Origin: Nocardia fusca NBRC 14340
GTDB taxonomy: Bacteria > Actinomycetota > Actinomycetes > Mycobacteriales > Mycobacteriaceae
DNA: 64,000 bases
Reading direction: 5' to 3'
Assembly: GCF_001618425.1 (NCBI RefSeq)
Contig: NZ_BDCU01000018.1
Location: 62,001-126,000, forward strand
Part shown: positions 32,810 through 42,600 of the stretch, piece by piece
Position numbering within the stretch: the first letter of the stretch is position 1
Layout of the letters: every line of letters begins with the position of its first letter
The notes under the pieces: generated by a model
The model's database searches: none
The model's input: only the letters and a program-made list of their open reading frames with translations
What the model was told of the DNA's origin: nothing
Program-made: the position numbers and the translations under genes

Positions 32810-33757
32810 TCAGTCGTAGAATTCGCCCTGCACCGGCAGGTAGGTGGGCCGCTCATCGGGGCGGATGATCGGGCGGCCGCCCCACGCCGCGCCGGTGATC
32901 ATTTTCTCGCACTGTATCTCGGCGAGTCGCTCCGCGGACCAGTCGGCGCCGTCCCGTGAATACCCCATCGATTGCAGGTTCCTACTGAACTCTCTCGGGT
33001 CCACTCTCTCCAGCGTGTCGACCAACGCCGCGTCGAGCGGTCGATTCAGGTTGTCCGCCACAAAGCCGGAGATGATGATGTTCCCGTTCTCGAACGGCAC
33101 ACGCTCCTGCATGATGATTTCGTTGTCGGTCGCGGCTATTTTCCCGAGCGGATGCACCCGCGCCAGGGCGTTGTCCGATGTTCGATCGGCGTGGGCCATG
33201 ATGTAGTCGAAGGCACCGATCTCCTGGCCCGCGGCACTCCTGGTGCCATCGGACCCACCATGGTTCAGGACATATTCCTGAAACGATCCTTTCCCCAGCG
33301 GTCCGGTAAAAACTATGGTGGGTGGGACCACCGTCAACCCCAGCAGGAGATTCGCCTCGTATGCACGCGCTTCGTTCTCGGTGTACTTCTCGTTGGCGCG
33401 CCATTTATAGATTCCGACAGGTTTGCTGTCGTAGGCAACGAGAAATACATTGTTGTGGCGCCGATCGGTGAACCGCAACCGCCCCAAGGGGGGCATATTG
33501 TGGATACCGACCGGCCGGGTCGGATCGAATACCGGTGCGGCCGAAGTCCGGTTGCGCATTGCGACGCCGTTCCCGGGGCCGAACTCTGTCCGGCTTCCCC
33601 TCGCGTCCGATTCGTGCACAACCTTGTCCAACTTGTGCAGGCCCCGCGCGCTGGAACGCGCGTCGCTCGCCAGCACAGCCGCCCCTCGACCGAGGTGCAG
33701 CGTCAGCGTGTCCGGGAGCAGCTGACACATTCGGGTGAGTTTCGAAGAGTCGAACAC
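32810..33757 (-). CDS. PI3/PI4-kinase-like protein
   Basis: A 315-residue protein with a PI3/4-kinase-type (HipA-like) ATP-grasping fold. The N-lobe lysine is in PVGIYKWRANEKY (K118), then ENEARAYEANLLLGLTVVPPT and TGPLGKGSFQEYV. The catalytic loop is AHADRTSDN (D191, N196), with the metal ligand in AATDNEI (D211). All expected catalytic residues are present, unlike the broken paralogue at 3377. The first ~70 residues are helical and family-specific. The GTG start has a weak ribosome site. The substrate could be protein, nucleotide or lipid. Confidence 0.65.
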   Translation of the reverse strand: MFDSSKLTRMCQLLPDTLTLHLGRGAAVLASDARSSARGLHKLDKVVHESDARGSRTEFGPGNGVAMRNRTSAAPVFDPTRPVGIHNMPPLGRLRFTDRRHNNVFLVAYDSKPVGIYKWRANEKYTENEARAYEANLLLGLTVVPPTIVFTGPLGKGSFQEYVLNHGGSDGTRSAAGQEIGAFDYIMAHADRTSDNALARVHPLGKIAATDNEIIMQERVPFENGNIIISGFVADNLNRPLDAALVDTLERVDPREFSRNLQSMGYSRDGADWSAERLAEIQCEKMITGAAWGGRPIIRPDERPTYLPVQGEFYD

Positions 33758-33855
33758 TCGGTTACCACACCGCCTTTATAGGTCCTGCGTCCACAGCGCG
33801 GGGCCGCGATACTTCTGCGCGCGGAGACGGCGCCGACCGTGCCGTGCGCCCATAT

Positions 33856-34004
33856 CGATCGATGCCGTTCGCAATGGCCGCCGGCAACTCTTCCGGGGGA
33901 AGATTCATCAGCCGATGGACACCCAGATCGTGTCACCGGAGGCTGGACACCAGAGCCGGTGTCGGTTCGGGCCGGTGCCGCGGTGGTGGTGCGGAAGCGG
34001 TCAT
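33856..34004 (-). pseudogene. Fused remnants duplicating the 53.8-54.8 kb locus
   Basis: Two short pieces lie side by side on the minus strand. At 34004-33933, MTASAPPPRHRPEPTPALVSSL matches the start of the PucR regulator at 53866 (MTVSALPPQRAPEPTPARVS). At about 33920-33856, RLMNLPPEELPAAIANGID matches the last residues of the membrane-anchored protein ending at 54734. The sequence just upstream of both MT starts is also alike (GGTCATCGCG...GCCTTTC on the plus strand). This is a duplicated copy of that locus collapsed by a large deletion. Confidence 0.6.
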
Positions 34005-34215
34005 CGCGGACAGCCTTTCGACGGAGAGGGCAATAGGTAGGTTAACCACCGGTTCGCCGCCGGAAAATATGTCGAAGGGACATAATCGGCGGTGAGCTTT
34101 GGGCAATTTGCACAAGCCCGGGCCCTGTCCGGCGAGGCGGTCGATGCGGATCCGTGGGCGGGTGCCGAGTCCGCCGCGGTTACCGAATCGATCCGGATCA
34201 TTTCGGGCAGCCCGG

Positions 34216-34294
34216 TGTGCACAGTGCACAATCGCGGGCTGGAATTGTGGCTCTCCGGGACGTATCGGCATCCGTGCGTTTCCGTTAGCCTCGG
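34216..34294 (+). promoter_or_regulatory. Palindrome plus 54-bp conserved promoter module
   Basis: TGTGCAC-A-GTGCACA (34216-34230) is a perfect 15-bp palindrome. From 34241 to 34294 runs a module of GGAATTGTGGCT, 8 bases, CGTATC, 18 bases, TTAGCCTCGG. It aligns without gaps to 48703-48756 and, on the other strand, to 55548-55495. Palindrome and module are the same distance apart here and at 48.7 kb. It probably controls the patatin-like gene downstream. The rest of the 33758-34629 interval shows no intact gene. Confidence 0.65.
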
Positions 34295-34629
34295 AATGCC
34301 CTGGTGCGGAGGCCAACGACATCGCGGCTCGGACCGGCACAGTCTTTTCTCACGCTGTGCTGTTCGCTGCCCTGGACTACTCGCTACCTCCTTCGATACG
34401 AACCCTCCGAGGGGTCGAGGGAAGCGATGAGTGGGTGGACCGGATCGGCGACGGTGGCGCGTGGGGTATCCCGGTGAAGGTGACCACTTGTCCGCGAGCG
34501 GGACGGTACGTCCGGTTCCGGGCCGGTTCTCGATGTGGGGAACACCGCGGCGGCGGCCGCCGTGGTTTCCGTGGGTCCGGAGGCTGGTCGGCTGGGTGTT
34601 CTGGAATGTGGTCGAAAGGGATCGAACGG

Positions 34630-35523
34630 ATGGGTGCGGCACCGGTGGTGCGGATACTGGTCGGAGTCGCCGGGCGCAGCCTGTCGGTGATGGTGGGCAT
34701 GGTCGCCGGGGCGCGCGATGCGTTCGACGAGCGGTTCCGGGATACCGAGACCGGCTGGCAGCCGCTGGCACTCGGGGTGAGCGGTGGGGCGATCGGCGCC
34801 GTCGCGGCCGCGACGGGTATGCGGCGTGAACAGCTGCGACAGCTCGCCGTCGAGCACCCCGAGAGCATGGTCATGGGGAAACGCAACTTCGGGTCGATGC
34901 TGCGAAACCGGGTCCTCTATCCCCATGCGCGGGTTCACGACCTCGCCCGGGCGATAGCCGGTGACCGGACGTTCGCTGATTTCCGGTTGTCCGACCCGAC
35001 CGATCCCACTGCTTCCTCGCTGCTGATTCCGGTCTATTCGGCGCGCTTCGGAAACCTGTTGCTGCCGCGGGATCTGCCGAAACTCGGACGCACCGATATG
35101 CCGCTGGTAGAAGCGCTGGTCGCCGCGACCCGGATACCGGGGATGCTTCCGGCGGCCGCGGGGCTCGACGATGTCTACGACGGTGGGTGCGAATACCGTG
35201 TACCTCACGAGGTTTTCGCACCGCACCCCTCGGTGATCCTGGACCTGTACGGCCCGGAGCCGCACGACAGCCGAGGCGGCCTGCTTTTCCCGTTACTCGG
35301 GTCCGGCCTACCCGCTGTCCGACATCGCCCACGGCCCTTCCAGGACCCTCGCCTACGGGAATCGACGATCTTCGCCGGAATGCCCTACGGGTCGGCACTG
35401 GGAGCCCCGAGCGCTGATGCGGGCGAACTGTTCGATCGAGGTTACGAGATCGCGGTGAGGTGGCTTCGAGCCCGTTCCCCCGAACAGATCCGGTCACTGA
35501 CCGCCGCCGTTCCCACGAGCTGA
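34630..35523 (+). CDS. Patatin-like protein
   Basis: A 297-residue protein with patatin features. The nucleophile motif is PLALGVSGGAIGAVAAATG (GxSxG), and the catalytic Asp motif is DDVYDGGCEYRVP. Between them lie LLIPVYSARFGNLLLP and VEALVAATRIPGMLPA, typical of the fold. The classical N-terminal glycine-rich oxyanion loop is not evident after the chosen start. Either ATG 34630 (with AAAGGG upstream) is too late, or the 5' part is frame-damaged; upstream GDGGAWGIPV in the same frame could be its relic. Downstream of the shared promoter module, it is a candidate lipase effector. Confidence 0.6.
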   Translation: MGAAPVVRILVGVAGRSLSVMVGMVAGARDAFDERFRDTETGWQPLALGVSGGAIGAVAAATGMRREQLRQLAVEHPESMVMGKRNFGSMLRNRVLYPHARVHDLARAIAGDRTFADFRLSDPTDPTASSLLIPVYSARFGNLLLPRDLPKLGRTDMPLVEALVAATRIPGMLPAAAGLDDVYDGGCEYRVPHEVFAPHPSVILDLYGPEPHDSRGGLLFPLLGSGLPAVRHRPRPFQDPRLRESTIFAGMPYGSALGAPSADAGELFDRGYEIAVRWLRARSPEQIRSLTAAVPTS

Positions 35524-35691
35524 CAACGGCGCACCGGTGCCACACACAGCGAGCCGGGGACCCGGAAGCGCACGCTCGGCTACCGGCTTTCGCGAACACT
35601 GCCGACTGCCCCGGGCCGGGAAGCCGACGCCGCACGCCGATATCCGCCGGCTCGGGGGCGATACCGACCGGCCCGGAACGGCCCTACGGCG

Positions 35692-36867
35692 GTGACACCA
35701 CCGACGAGACGGTTCGTCGAGCTGGCCGGTCGAGTGAGCAGTGTGCTGCGCGGGGCCGGCGGGGGCCTCAACGGGCGGATGCGCTCGATGGCCAGGACGA
35801 TCGAGAACGGGACCGATGAGATCGAGCGGGCCGGTCGGCCGGCCGCGGCGGATAGCCAACGCTCCGGGCCCGGCGGACGGGATAGCCGCGGTGCCGGCAG
35901 CGGATCTCGACACGCGAGGGGAGGCACCTTCGCGGCGACCATGCGCTCACCGAGGGCGCAACGGACCGATTGGTCCTTGGCGAAGTTGGCCGACGATGTG
36001 TACTTCCCGACCCGATCCGGCCACAGTATCGACGGATTCGTCCGACTCGACAGTGCGGAGCTGGAGAATCTGGGAATACCGCCGAACGCGACCAATGATG
36101 CGCGCAGTGGCCTCACCAGCGTCATCTACCGGGATGATCGAGGTCGTCACGTGCTGGCGTTCGCGGGTACTTTCCGCACCAGCCTGCGAAGCTGGCATAC
36201 CAATTTCTCCCAGGGTATGGGCCTACCCGCGCGTCAATACGTTCTGGCCGGACGCCTCGGCAAATTGGCGCGCGTGGCATTCGGCGACGAACTGGTGATC
36301 ACTGGTCATTCGCTCGGAGGTGGACTCGCCACGGCGGCGGCACTCAAATCGGGCGCGCCCGCAGTGATATTCAACGGCGCCGGGTTGGCCGATCAGACGA
36401 TTCGTGGTCTGGGCCTCGACCCGCCTGCGGCGAGAGAATATGCCGCCGCCGGGAACATCCGCAGCTACGTGGTCGCCGGTGACCCGCTGACGATCTTTCA
36501 GGAGACGAACCGTGTGCACCGCTCGGTGATCGGTGGAGTCGCCGGTGGTCTTGCCGGGTCCGCGCTCGGTGGCGCGCTCGGCAGTGCGATCGGTGGCAAC
36601 ACCGCCCGGATAGCCGGAACGGTGGCCGGGCGCACCGTCGGTGGTGCCGTCGGTGCGGCGATAGGTGGTGCGGCCGGCGCGACGAGCACCGCGAGCGGGC
36701 TCGCTCAGGTGCAGCGCGTGCTCGGCGCGAAAATCGACCTGCCCGATCCGCTGCCGGACGATTACAGTGGCGGACGACTGACCCGGGCGATCGAACTGCA
36801 CGAGATGAGCGGCGTGAGCAAGGCCCTCGCCAGCGCGCGACCGTGGTCCGGTCCGTCGGGCGGCTGA
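35692..36867 (+). CDS. Lipase-like alpha/beta-hydrolase with glycine-zipper segment
   Basis: A 391-residue putative lipase. DWSLAKLADDVYFPTRSG and HVLAFAGTFRTSLRSWHTNF lead to the nucleophile elbow VITGHSLGGGLATAAAL, the class-3 lipase pattern. A long glycine-zipper region follows (GGVAGGLAGSALGGALGSAI, then GRTVGGAVGAAIGGAAGA), expected to insert in or cross membranes. The combination of an N-terminal helical part, a hydrolase and a pore-like segment suits an exported effector (inference). The GTG start lacks a clear ribosome site. Two small coupled genes follow, possibly accessory or immunity genes. Confidence 0.7.
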   Translation: MTPPTRRFVELAGRVSSVLRGAGGGLNGRMRSMARTIENGTDEIERAGRPAAADSQRSGPGGRDSRGAGSGSRHARGGTFAATMRSPRAQRTDWSLAKLADDVYFPTRSGHSIDGFVRLDSAELENLGIPPNATNDARSGLTSVIYRDDRGRHVLAFAGTFRTSLRSWHTNFSQGMGLPARQYVLAGRLGKLARVAFGDELVITGHSLGGGLATAAALKSGAPAVIFNGAGLADQTIRGLGLDPPAAREYAAAGNIRSYVVAGDPLTIFQETNRVHRSVIGGVAGGLAGSALGGALGSAIGGNTARIAGTVAGRTVGGAVGAAIGGAAGATSTASGLAQVQRVLGAKIDLPDPLPDDYSGGRLTRAIELHEMSGVSKALASARPWSGPSGG

Positions 36868-36908
36868 GCACTCGGAAACGACCCGCACCGAACCGAAGGA
36901 CCCTCGCG

Positions 36909-37037
36909 ATGGCAACACCGTTCGACGGAACCGCCGCCCAGGCGCCGCCGCGGCGATCACGGCCCGCGACGACGGGCGTCTTGCGCGAACAAAGCTTCCT
37001 CCGAGCGCTTCTGCGCAGCGCCGGGATAGCAGTATGA
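36909..37037 (+). CDS. Small 42-residue coupled ORF
   Basis: ATG 36909 follows GAAGGACCCTCGCG and encodes MATPFDGTAAQAPPRRSRPA then a basic/hydrophobic helix (LREQSFLRALLRSAGIAV). The stop overlaps the next start as ATGA. The good ribosome site and the 4-base overlap argue that it is translated. Function unknown; it is the middle member of a three-gene unit headed by the lipase-like gene. Confidence 0.5.
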   Translation: MATPFDGTAAQAPPRRSRPATTGVLREQSFLRALLRSAGIAV

Positions 37038-37456
37038 CCTCGCCCGTGCTCCCCGAACGCCGGCTCGACCACCTGATCACCGATGCCGGAACAGGGCAGG
37101 TCAGGCGGAGCACCGAGTACAGCGGTGTGGTGTGGATCGGTGGCCGGCCACCGACCGGGGGCATATTCTTCGGCCGCAGTGTCTCGGCCTCGAAGCCCCG
37201 GGTGGCATCGGTGTTCGTGCCTGATTCGCTGCCTTACCTCGATGCCGAGGCGGCGGTCGTCACGCATACGTGGATATCGAGTGGTCCGGGGGATCCGAAC
37301 CCCTTCATCGTCGGCGCCCGGGCCGAGCTGGTGCCGGACCCACGGGATCCTCGACTGTGCTGGGTACAACTCACCGTCCGCATCGCCGGTAGTGTTCCCG
37401 CCGGTATCGGCTACCGCATCGTTGTGGAGGCCGACCCCGGCATGATCGGCCGGTAG
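37034..37456 (+). CDS. Uncharacterised beta-rich 140-aa protein
   Basis: Unknown protein, predicted beta-rich: STEYSGVVWIGGRPPTGGIFFG, AAVVTHTWISSGPG, VGARAELVPDPRDPRLCWVQLTV and GIGYRIVVEADPGMIGR. No signal peptide. Translationally coupled (ATGA) to the 42-residue ORF and 166 bp after the lipase-like gene. As the last gene after a putative effector it is a candidate immunity protein, inferred only from position. Confidence 0.65.
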   Translation: MTSPVLPERRLDHLITDAGTGQVRRSTEYSGVVWIGGRPPTGGIFFGRSVSASKPRVASVFVPDSLPYLDAEAAVVTHTWISSGPGDPNPFIVGARAELVPDPRDPRLCWVQLTVRIAGSVPAGIGYRIVVEADPGMIGR

Positions 37457-37683
37457 AGCGGACTCCCCGAAAGGCGGGTTACGGCCGTTGGTACCGGTGC
37501 GTGCAATGCGGTTTCGAATGGGCGGAAGCCGGGCGGAACGGTCTGCCGCTCGGTCGGGAGAGTCCGGGGCCGACGCAGATAACAATTCCGACAATTCGTC
37601 CTGGGCCTGAAAATCCCCGGCCTCAGGAGTGGGAAGATTCCATCACCGAAACGGAAAGACCCTGGCATGGAGGGACTTTGGCA

Positions 37684-39306
37684 ATGATCTTCGCGGCTTG
37701 GGCGTTCGGACTGCGGAAGGCATCATTTTTGCGGTTACCGATCCTTGTTGCCGCGGCGATCCTGCTGTTGCCGAACTCCAGCGTCGTGAGCGCCGCGCCA
37801 CCTGTCGGCACCGATGGTGATTGGCCGATGTGGCAGTTCGACCTTGCCGGTTCCCGGCACAATCCACACGAGACCGCTCTCACGCCGACCACAGTGTCCT
37901 CGTTGCAGCTGAAGTGGGCGTTCGCGTTCCCCGACTCGATCGCCGCTTCCAGCCAGCCGGCAGTCGTGGACGGAACCGTTTACGTCGGTGGCCGCAACGG
38001 TACGTTCTATGCGCTGGATGCGACCACCGGTGCGACCCGGTGGTCGTTCCGAGCCGAGACGCCCCTCGGCGGAAATCTCCCGACGTACGGGCTGCGCAAC
38101 GGGCCCGCGGTCGTCGATGGAACGGTCTATTTCGGCGACAACTCGGCCAGGATGTGGGCCCTCGACGCGCAGACCGGTGCCCAGCGGTGGGTCCGTCAAC
38201 TGGACAACCATCGTTACGCGATCATCACCGGTTCGCCCCTCGTGTTCGACGGTCACGTCTATGTCGGTGTGTCCAGTCAAGAGCTGGGTACCGCCACCAG
38301 CGACCTGTACCCGTGTTGCACCTTCCGGGGAAGTGTTGTGGCGCTCGACGCCGCGACCGGTAACGTGCAATGGCAGCACTACACGATCCCGCCACCGGAG
38401 CCGACCCCCAGTGGGTCGCCGCCGTTTGCCCCCAGCGGTGCGCCGGTGTGGTCGTCACCCACGATCCACCCGGAATCGCGCACGCTGTACTACACCGCGG
38501 GCAACCCCTACACGGGCCGGCCCGAGGGTGCGGAAGCGATCGGCGCGCTGGACATCGACACCGGAACCGTCCGGTGGGTCCGCCGGATGACTCCCGGGGA
38601 AGCGCCCTGGAACGGCCGCTGCACCTACCCGCCGCCGGGCGGCAACTGCCCGGAGCCCGGTCACGATTTCGACTTCGGTTCGCAGCCGAACATTTTCGAG
38701 ATAGGTGACCGCTTGGTCGTCGGCGCGGGCCAGAAGAGCGGTGTCTACCACCTGCTCGACGCCGTCACCGGCGAGATCGTCTGGCAGACCAGGTTGAACA
38801 CGCCGGTGCCGGTGCTGCCCATCCCGGGCTCGGAGTCACTGCAAGGCATCCAATGGGGTGCCAGCTATGACGGCCACCGCCTGTATGTTGCCACTTATCA
38901 GGGCACGCCGGGCACACTTTTCGCGTTGCACCCGGCGACCGGCGAGGTCATCTGGAGCACGCCGAACCCCGCCCACGGTTGCCTGTTCGATCCACCGCCG
39001 ATACCGATGCTCCCGCTGTGCCAGCTCGCCATGCCGAACGCCGTCTCGTCGACACCCGGCCTGGTCTACGAGGGCAGTCTGGACGGCAAGATGCGCGTTT
39101 TCTCCGCCGAGACCGGTGCCATCCTCTGGGAATACAACACGGCACGGCACTTCCACACCGTGAACGGGGTGCCGGGCGTCGGCGGCGGTATCAACGGCCA
39201 TGGCGCCGTCGTCGCGAACGGCATGCTGTTCACCAATTCCGGTTACGGCCGGCAGATCACCACCGGTATGCCGGGCAATGTCCTGTTGGCCTTCGGTCTG
39301 CCCTGA
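37684..39306 (+). CDS. Secreted PQQ-type beta-propeller protein
   Basis: A 540-residue exported protein. The signal segment FLRLPILVAAAILLLPNSSVVSA is followed by an eight-bladed quinoprotein-like propeller: repeated YALDATTGATRW, WALDAQTGAQRWV, VVALDAATGNVQW, LLDAVTGEIVWQ, ALHPATGEVIWS and VFSAETGAILWEY blade motifs. An adjacent cysteine pair (DLYPCCTFRG) recalls the vicinal disulfide of PQQ alcohol dehydrogenases. A polyvinyl-alcohol-dehydrogenase-like or other periplasmic oxidase role is possible; the cofactor is unproven. ATG 37684 is preferred, with GGAGGGACTTTGGCA upstream. The in-frame extension to 37501 precedes the signal peptide. Confidence 0.85.
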   Translation: MIFAAWAFGLRKASFLRLPILVAAAILLLPNSSVVSAAPPVGTDGDWPMWQFDLAGSRHNPHETALTPTTVSSLQLKWAFAFPDSIAASSQPAVVDGTVYVGGRNGTFYALDATTGATRWSFRAETPLGGNLPTYGLRNGPAVVDGTVYFGDNSARMWALDAQTGAQRWVRQLDNHRYAIITGSPLVFDGHVYVGVSSQELGTATSDLYPCCTFRGSVVALDAATGNVQWQHYTIPPPEPTPSGSPPFAPSGAPVWSSPTIHPESRTLYYTAGNPYTGRPEGAEAIGALDIDTGTVRWVRRMTPGEAPWNGRCTYPPPGGNCPEPGHDFDFGSQPNIFEIGDRLVVGAGQKSGVYHLLDAVTGEIVWQTRLNTPVPVLPIPGSESLQGIQWGASYDGHRLYVATYQGTPGTLFALHPATGEVIWSTPNPAHGCLFDPPPIPMLPLCQLAMPNAVSSTPGLVYEGSLDGKMRVFSAETGAILWEYNTARHFHTVNGVPGVGGGINGHGAVVANGMLFTNSGYGRQITTGMPGNVLLAFGLP

Positions 39307-39670
39307 CCTGCGTGTGCCGGGTCCAGGATCAGGCTGCGCGGTGTGCTCGCCGGTGGCCATGCTGTACGGGATCTTCACCGCCACGCCTTGTCGGAACAGA
39401 TCGCGACCAGGACTTCGAGGAGGGGACCGAGGCGTTCGAATTCCCCGGCACTTCGCGCGTCCCTCACCCGCGGTCAGCACCCGGATCGGCGGCCACCGAC
39501 CCCTGCCCGGGCACTGGAAGCTGCTGACCGATGAGGTCACCATGCCACCCTCCGCGTAGCAGCCCGGTGGGGGTTCTCAGTGATGGGCGCCCGGGACGAG
39601 GTGTGAGACCTTGTGCTCTGCCGGTGTCGAGTCTGTTGTCGCGTTGATGGTCATGTTCGAGGTGAGTCGG
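39307..39670. other. Intergenic region before first giant effector gene
   Basis: About 360 bases without a recognisable gene. Neither the 54-bp module nor the TGTGCAC palindrome seen before other island genes is found here, so this effector gene seems to use a different promoter. Confidence 0.4.
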
Positions 39671-42600
39671 TTGGTCGCGCTGCCGGAGGGCTTTCCGCTG
39701 GGGGTGTGTGAAGCGGTACTGGGTCCGTTTCCGCGAGGCAATCCGGAGGCGTTGCGAGCGGGGGGCGATGCCTGGGAGCGGGCGGCACGAAGGTGTCGTT
39801 CGGAGGCCGAGGAGCTCGCGGGCGTGGCATCGTCCGTGCCGGGGTGTTTATCCGGTGACGCAGCCGTCGAGGCGCAGCGGGTCCTGGACGGGTCGGCGGA
39901 CCGGAAACGGGATCTGGCTGTGTTCTGCGCGAGCAAGGTGGTGGAGTGCCGCGAGACGGCCAATGCCATCGAGCTGGGGCAGTTCACGTGGATCGTCATG
40001 GGTTCGGCGCTGGTGGTGGAGTTGCTGGCGTCGCTGGCGATGCCGGTGGGCGGGATGGCTGCGGCAGCCGGGGCGCGGGCGGCTGCGCGGAAAGGATGGC
40101 AACTGGCGTGGGCGCAGTTGATCGAGTCGGTGATCGCGCTGTGTGCCCGGTTGTCGGCATCGCGCGCGGCGTTGGTCGGCCAGGGGATCGTGGTGGGTGG
40201 AGTATTCGCCGGTGGCGTCACCTGGGGCGGGCAGGTCTGGCAGCAGCACCGAGGGGATCGGGACACGATCGACTGGGAAACGGTGACGGTGTCCGGTGCC
40301 GGGGGAGCGGCCGGCGGTGTGGGTGCGGGAGTGCTGTACACGCGGCCGGTGGCGGGGGCGTTGGCGCGGTTGCAGGCGGCAGGGACACGGGGAGCGAACG
40401 CCGTGGCGATGCTGTTGGCCGGTGGTGCGGCCGGGGTGGCCGGCGGTGCGACGGGCACGTTGGGGGGCGCGGTGGCCGCGAGTGCGTACAGTGGGGACCT
40501 CGCGATGCCCGATGGGTCGGAGTTCTATCTGGGCGCGGTCAGCGGCGCTTTGGAGGGTTTGCTTTCCGGGGGTGTCCACACTCTCGGCCATTCGGCTACC
40601 CCACCGCCTCCACCGGCCGGGCTGTTCGGCCGCCCTGCCCGGTCTCCGAAACCGAGTGACCTGGCGGCGATCTTCGCCCGGGACATGAACGCGCGCGCAT
40701 CGGGTCCGTCCGGTCGTGCCGACCTACCCGGTATCACCGCGGCCGGCTCTGCACACCCCTCGTCCCGTCCCGGCGACAGGCCGCCGGCCGCCCCGGTGAG
40801 TTCGGTGAAACCTGGTGCGAATTCGGTCGTCGAGGCAGCAGGAACCGCGACCGATCCCGATCCCGATCCCGCCGCAGCATCGACCGAGCATCTTCCACCC
40901 AGCGACAGATCGGCATCGAATCCGAGTCCCGATCTCACTGCCCCGGGCGTCCCGGCAGTAGCCGGCACCACCGCCTATACGGGTATCGACTCACAGCCCG
41001 GCCCCATCACACACGGTGCCCCGGCGGACCACTCGGACACCGTCCCCCGGTGCTCGACCGGCCCCGCCGCCGACGAAGACGACGCATCCGCCATCACCGC
41101 GGTCCCGGCATCCCACGGCCCGGCTACCACCCCAACGGCCCTTGTCACCGACTGGGCAACCCACACCACCGGCAATGCCGCCGCCACGGAACGCTCCACC
41201 GCATCCACCCCACCCGATCCACCCGTCGAAACCTCGGCCACACCGTTTTCCTCTGGTGCCCACAACCGTCCTGAACCGCAACCGAACATTCCGTGGACGC
41301 GCACCACCGAATACTCCACCCCACCACGGCTTCCCACGCCAGAACACACTCCCTCGCCCTGGCAAGCCCAGCGCAACCTGCCCCTGGAACCGGGACCCTC
41401 CGCACCCCCCACGAGCACCGTCACCCACCCCCCGACCGCGACAGCCACACCTACCGGCGCTCCCTCGCCACACCTCCCACCCGGCACCATCCGCAACACT
41501 CCGGCCCGTACCGGCCACCCCTCGGCTCCACACAACCTCACCAGCACACCGGACAACCCGCCACACCAGGCCATCGACACCCCGATCACCACGCCGCCCC
41601 ACCTCGCCGGTCCCGGGCACCCACCCGGACCGATCCCGTACCCGGCCGTGCTCACCGGATTCGGGAGCTCCACCGACGGCGATCACGCCGGCCCCGCCGC
41701 CGTGACCCCGGATGGATCACGGCTGCTGCCGGATGTAGGTAGCAGTGCGGGATTGCTCGGAGTACCGGGCAGTGACGACTGGACTTCGTTGGATCCGGAG
41801 GGTGTGGCCGTCGAGTTGCGCAGGCAGTTGCTCGAAACCACCGGGTCGGATATTCCGGTGCTCGGTTTCGATCCGGATTCGGTGGATCCGGAGGTCGCGC
41901 GAGAATATGCCCGCGTGGTGGTGGACAATTTCGCCGGAGCACCACACGTTGTGTTGGACTCCATCGAGATCGGGCCGATCGACGACGGGAAGCCCGAGCT
42001 GGTCCCGGCCGAAGTGCAGTATCGTCCGGTGACTGCGGCGGACGGCGCGGTGCGGTTCACTCGGCATCTGGTTCTGGATCAGCTGTTCGCCGCGGATCCC
42101 GGGAAGATACGGCGTCTGGTAGAGGCGAACGCCGAACTACACCATTTCGCGGACAGTGCTCGGATCCGACCCCTGTACGCCGTCATTTCCCATGACTTCG
42201 GGCATCTGCTGGACCGCACCGGGAAGACCTCCGCACGAGAGCTCGCCGACAACGCGATCACCAGATCGGCGTGGCAGCGGTCCCTCTGGGCCCGTGCTGC
42301 GCTCCGCCTCGAGGTGCTATTGGCGCGGGATGTGCTCACCACGACCATCCGGGACAGCGCGGCCCCCGGCTCCGGTGCGCGGCTGCTCACCGATCAGGTC
42401 GCGTATCTGCCGGGGACGCCGGACCGTATCGTGGTGGCCGCCTTTGTGAACGGGCACGCCGGAGCGCTGGACGCGGCCCGCCGAGATCCGGATGTGGCCG
42501 CGATTCTGGAGCGCAGCGATATCGAAACGGAGTATCGCCGCCTCGATAGTTATGTCGATCGCTATGGGGGCGGAGACCGATACGGCGTCCGGGCCACCAT

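Noticed and set aside
41016..41705. Long open frames on both strands over the first effector's linker
   Set aside because: They arise from the Pro/Thr/Ser-rich codon composition of the linker; the effector frame continues through them and no start or domain supports them.
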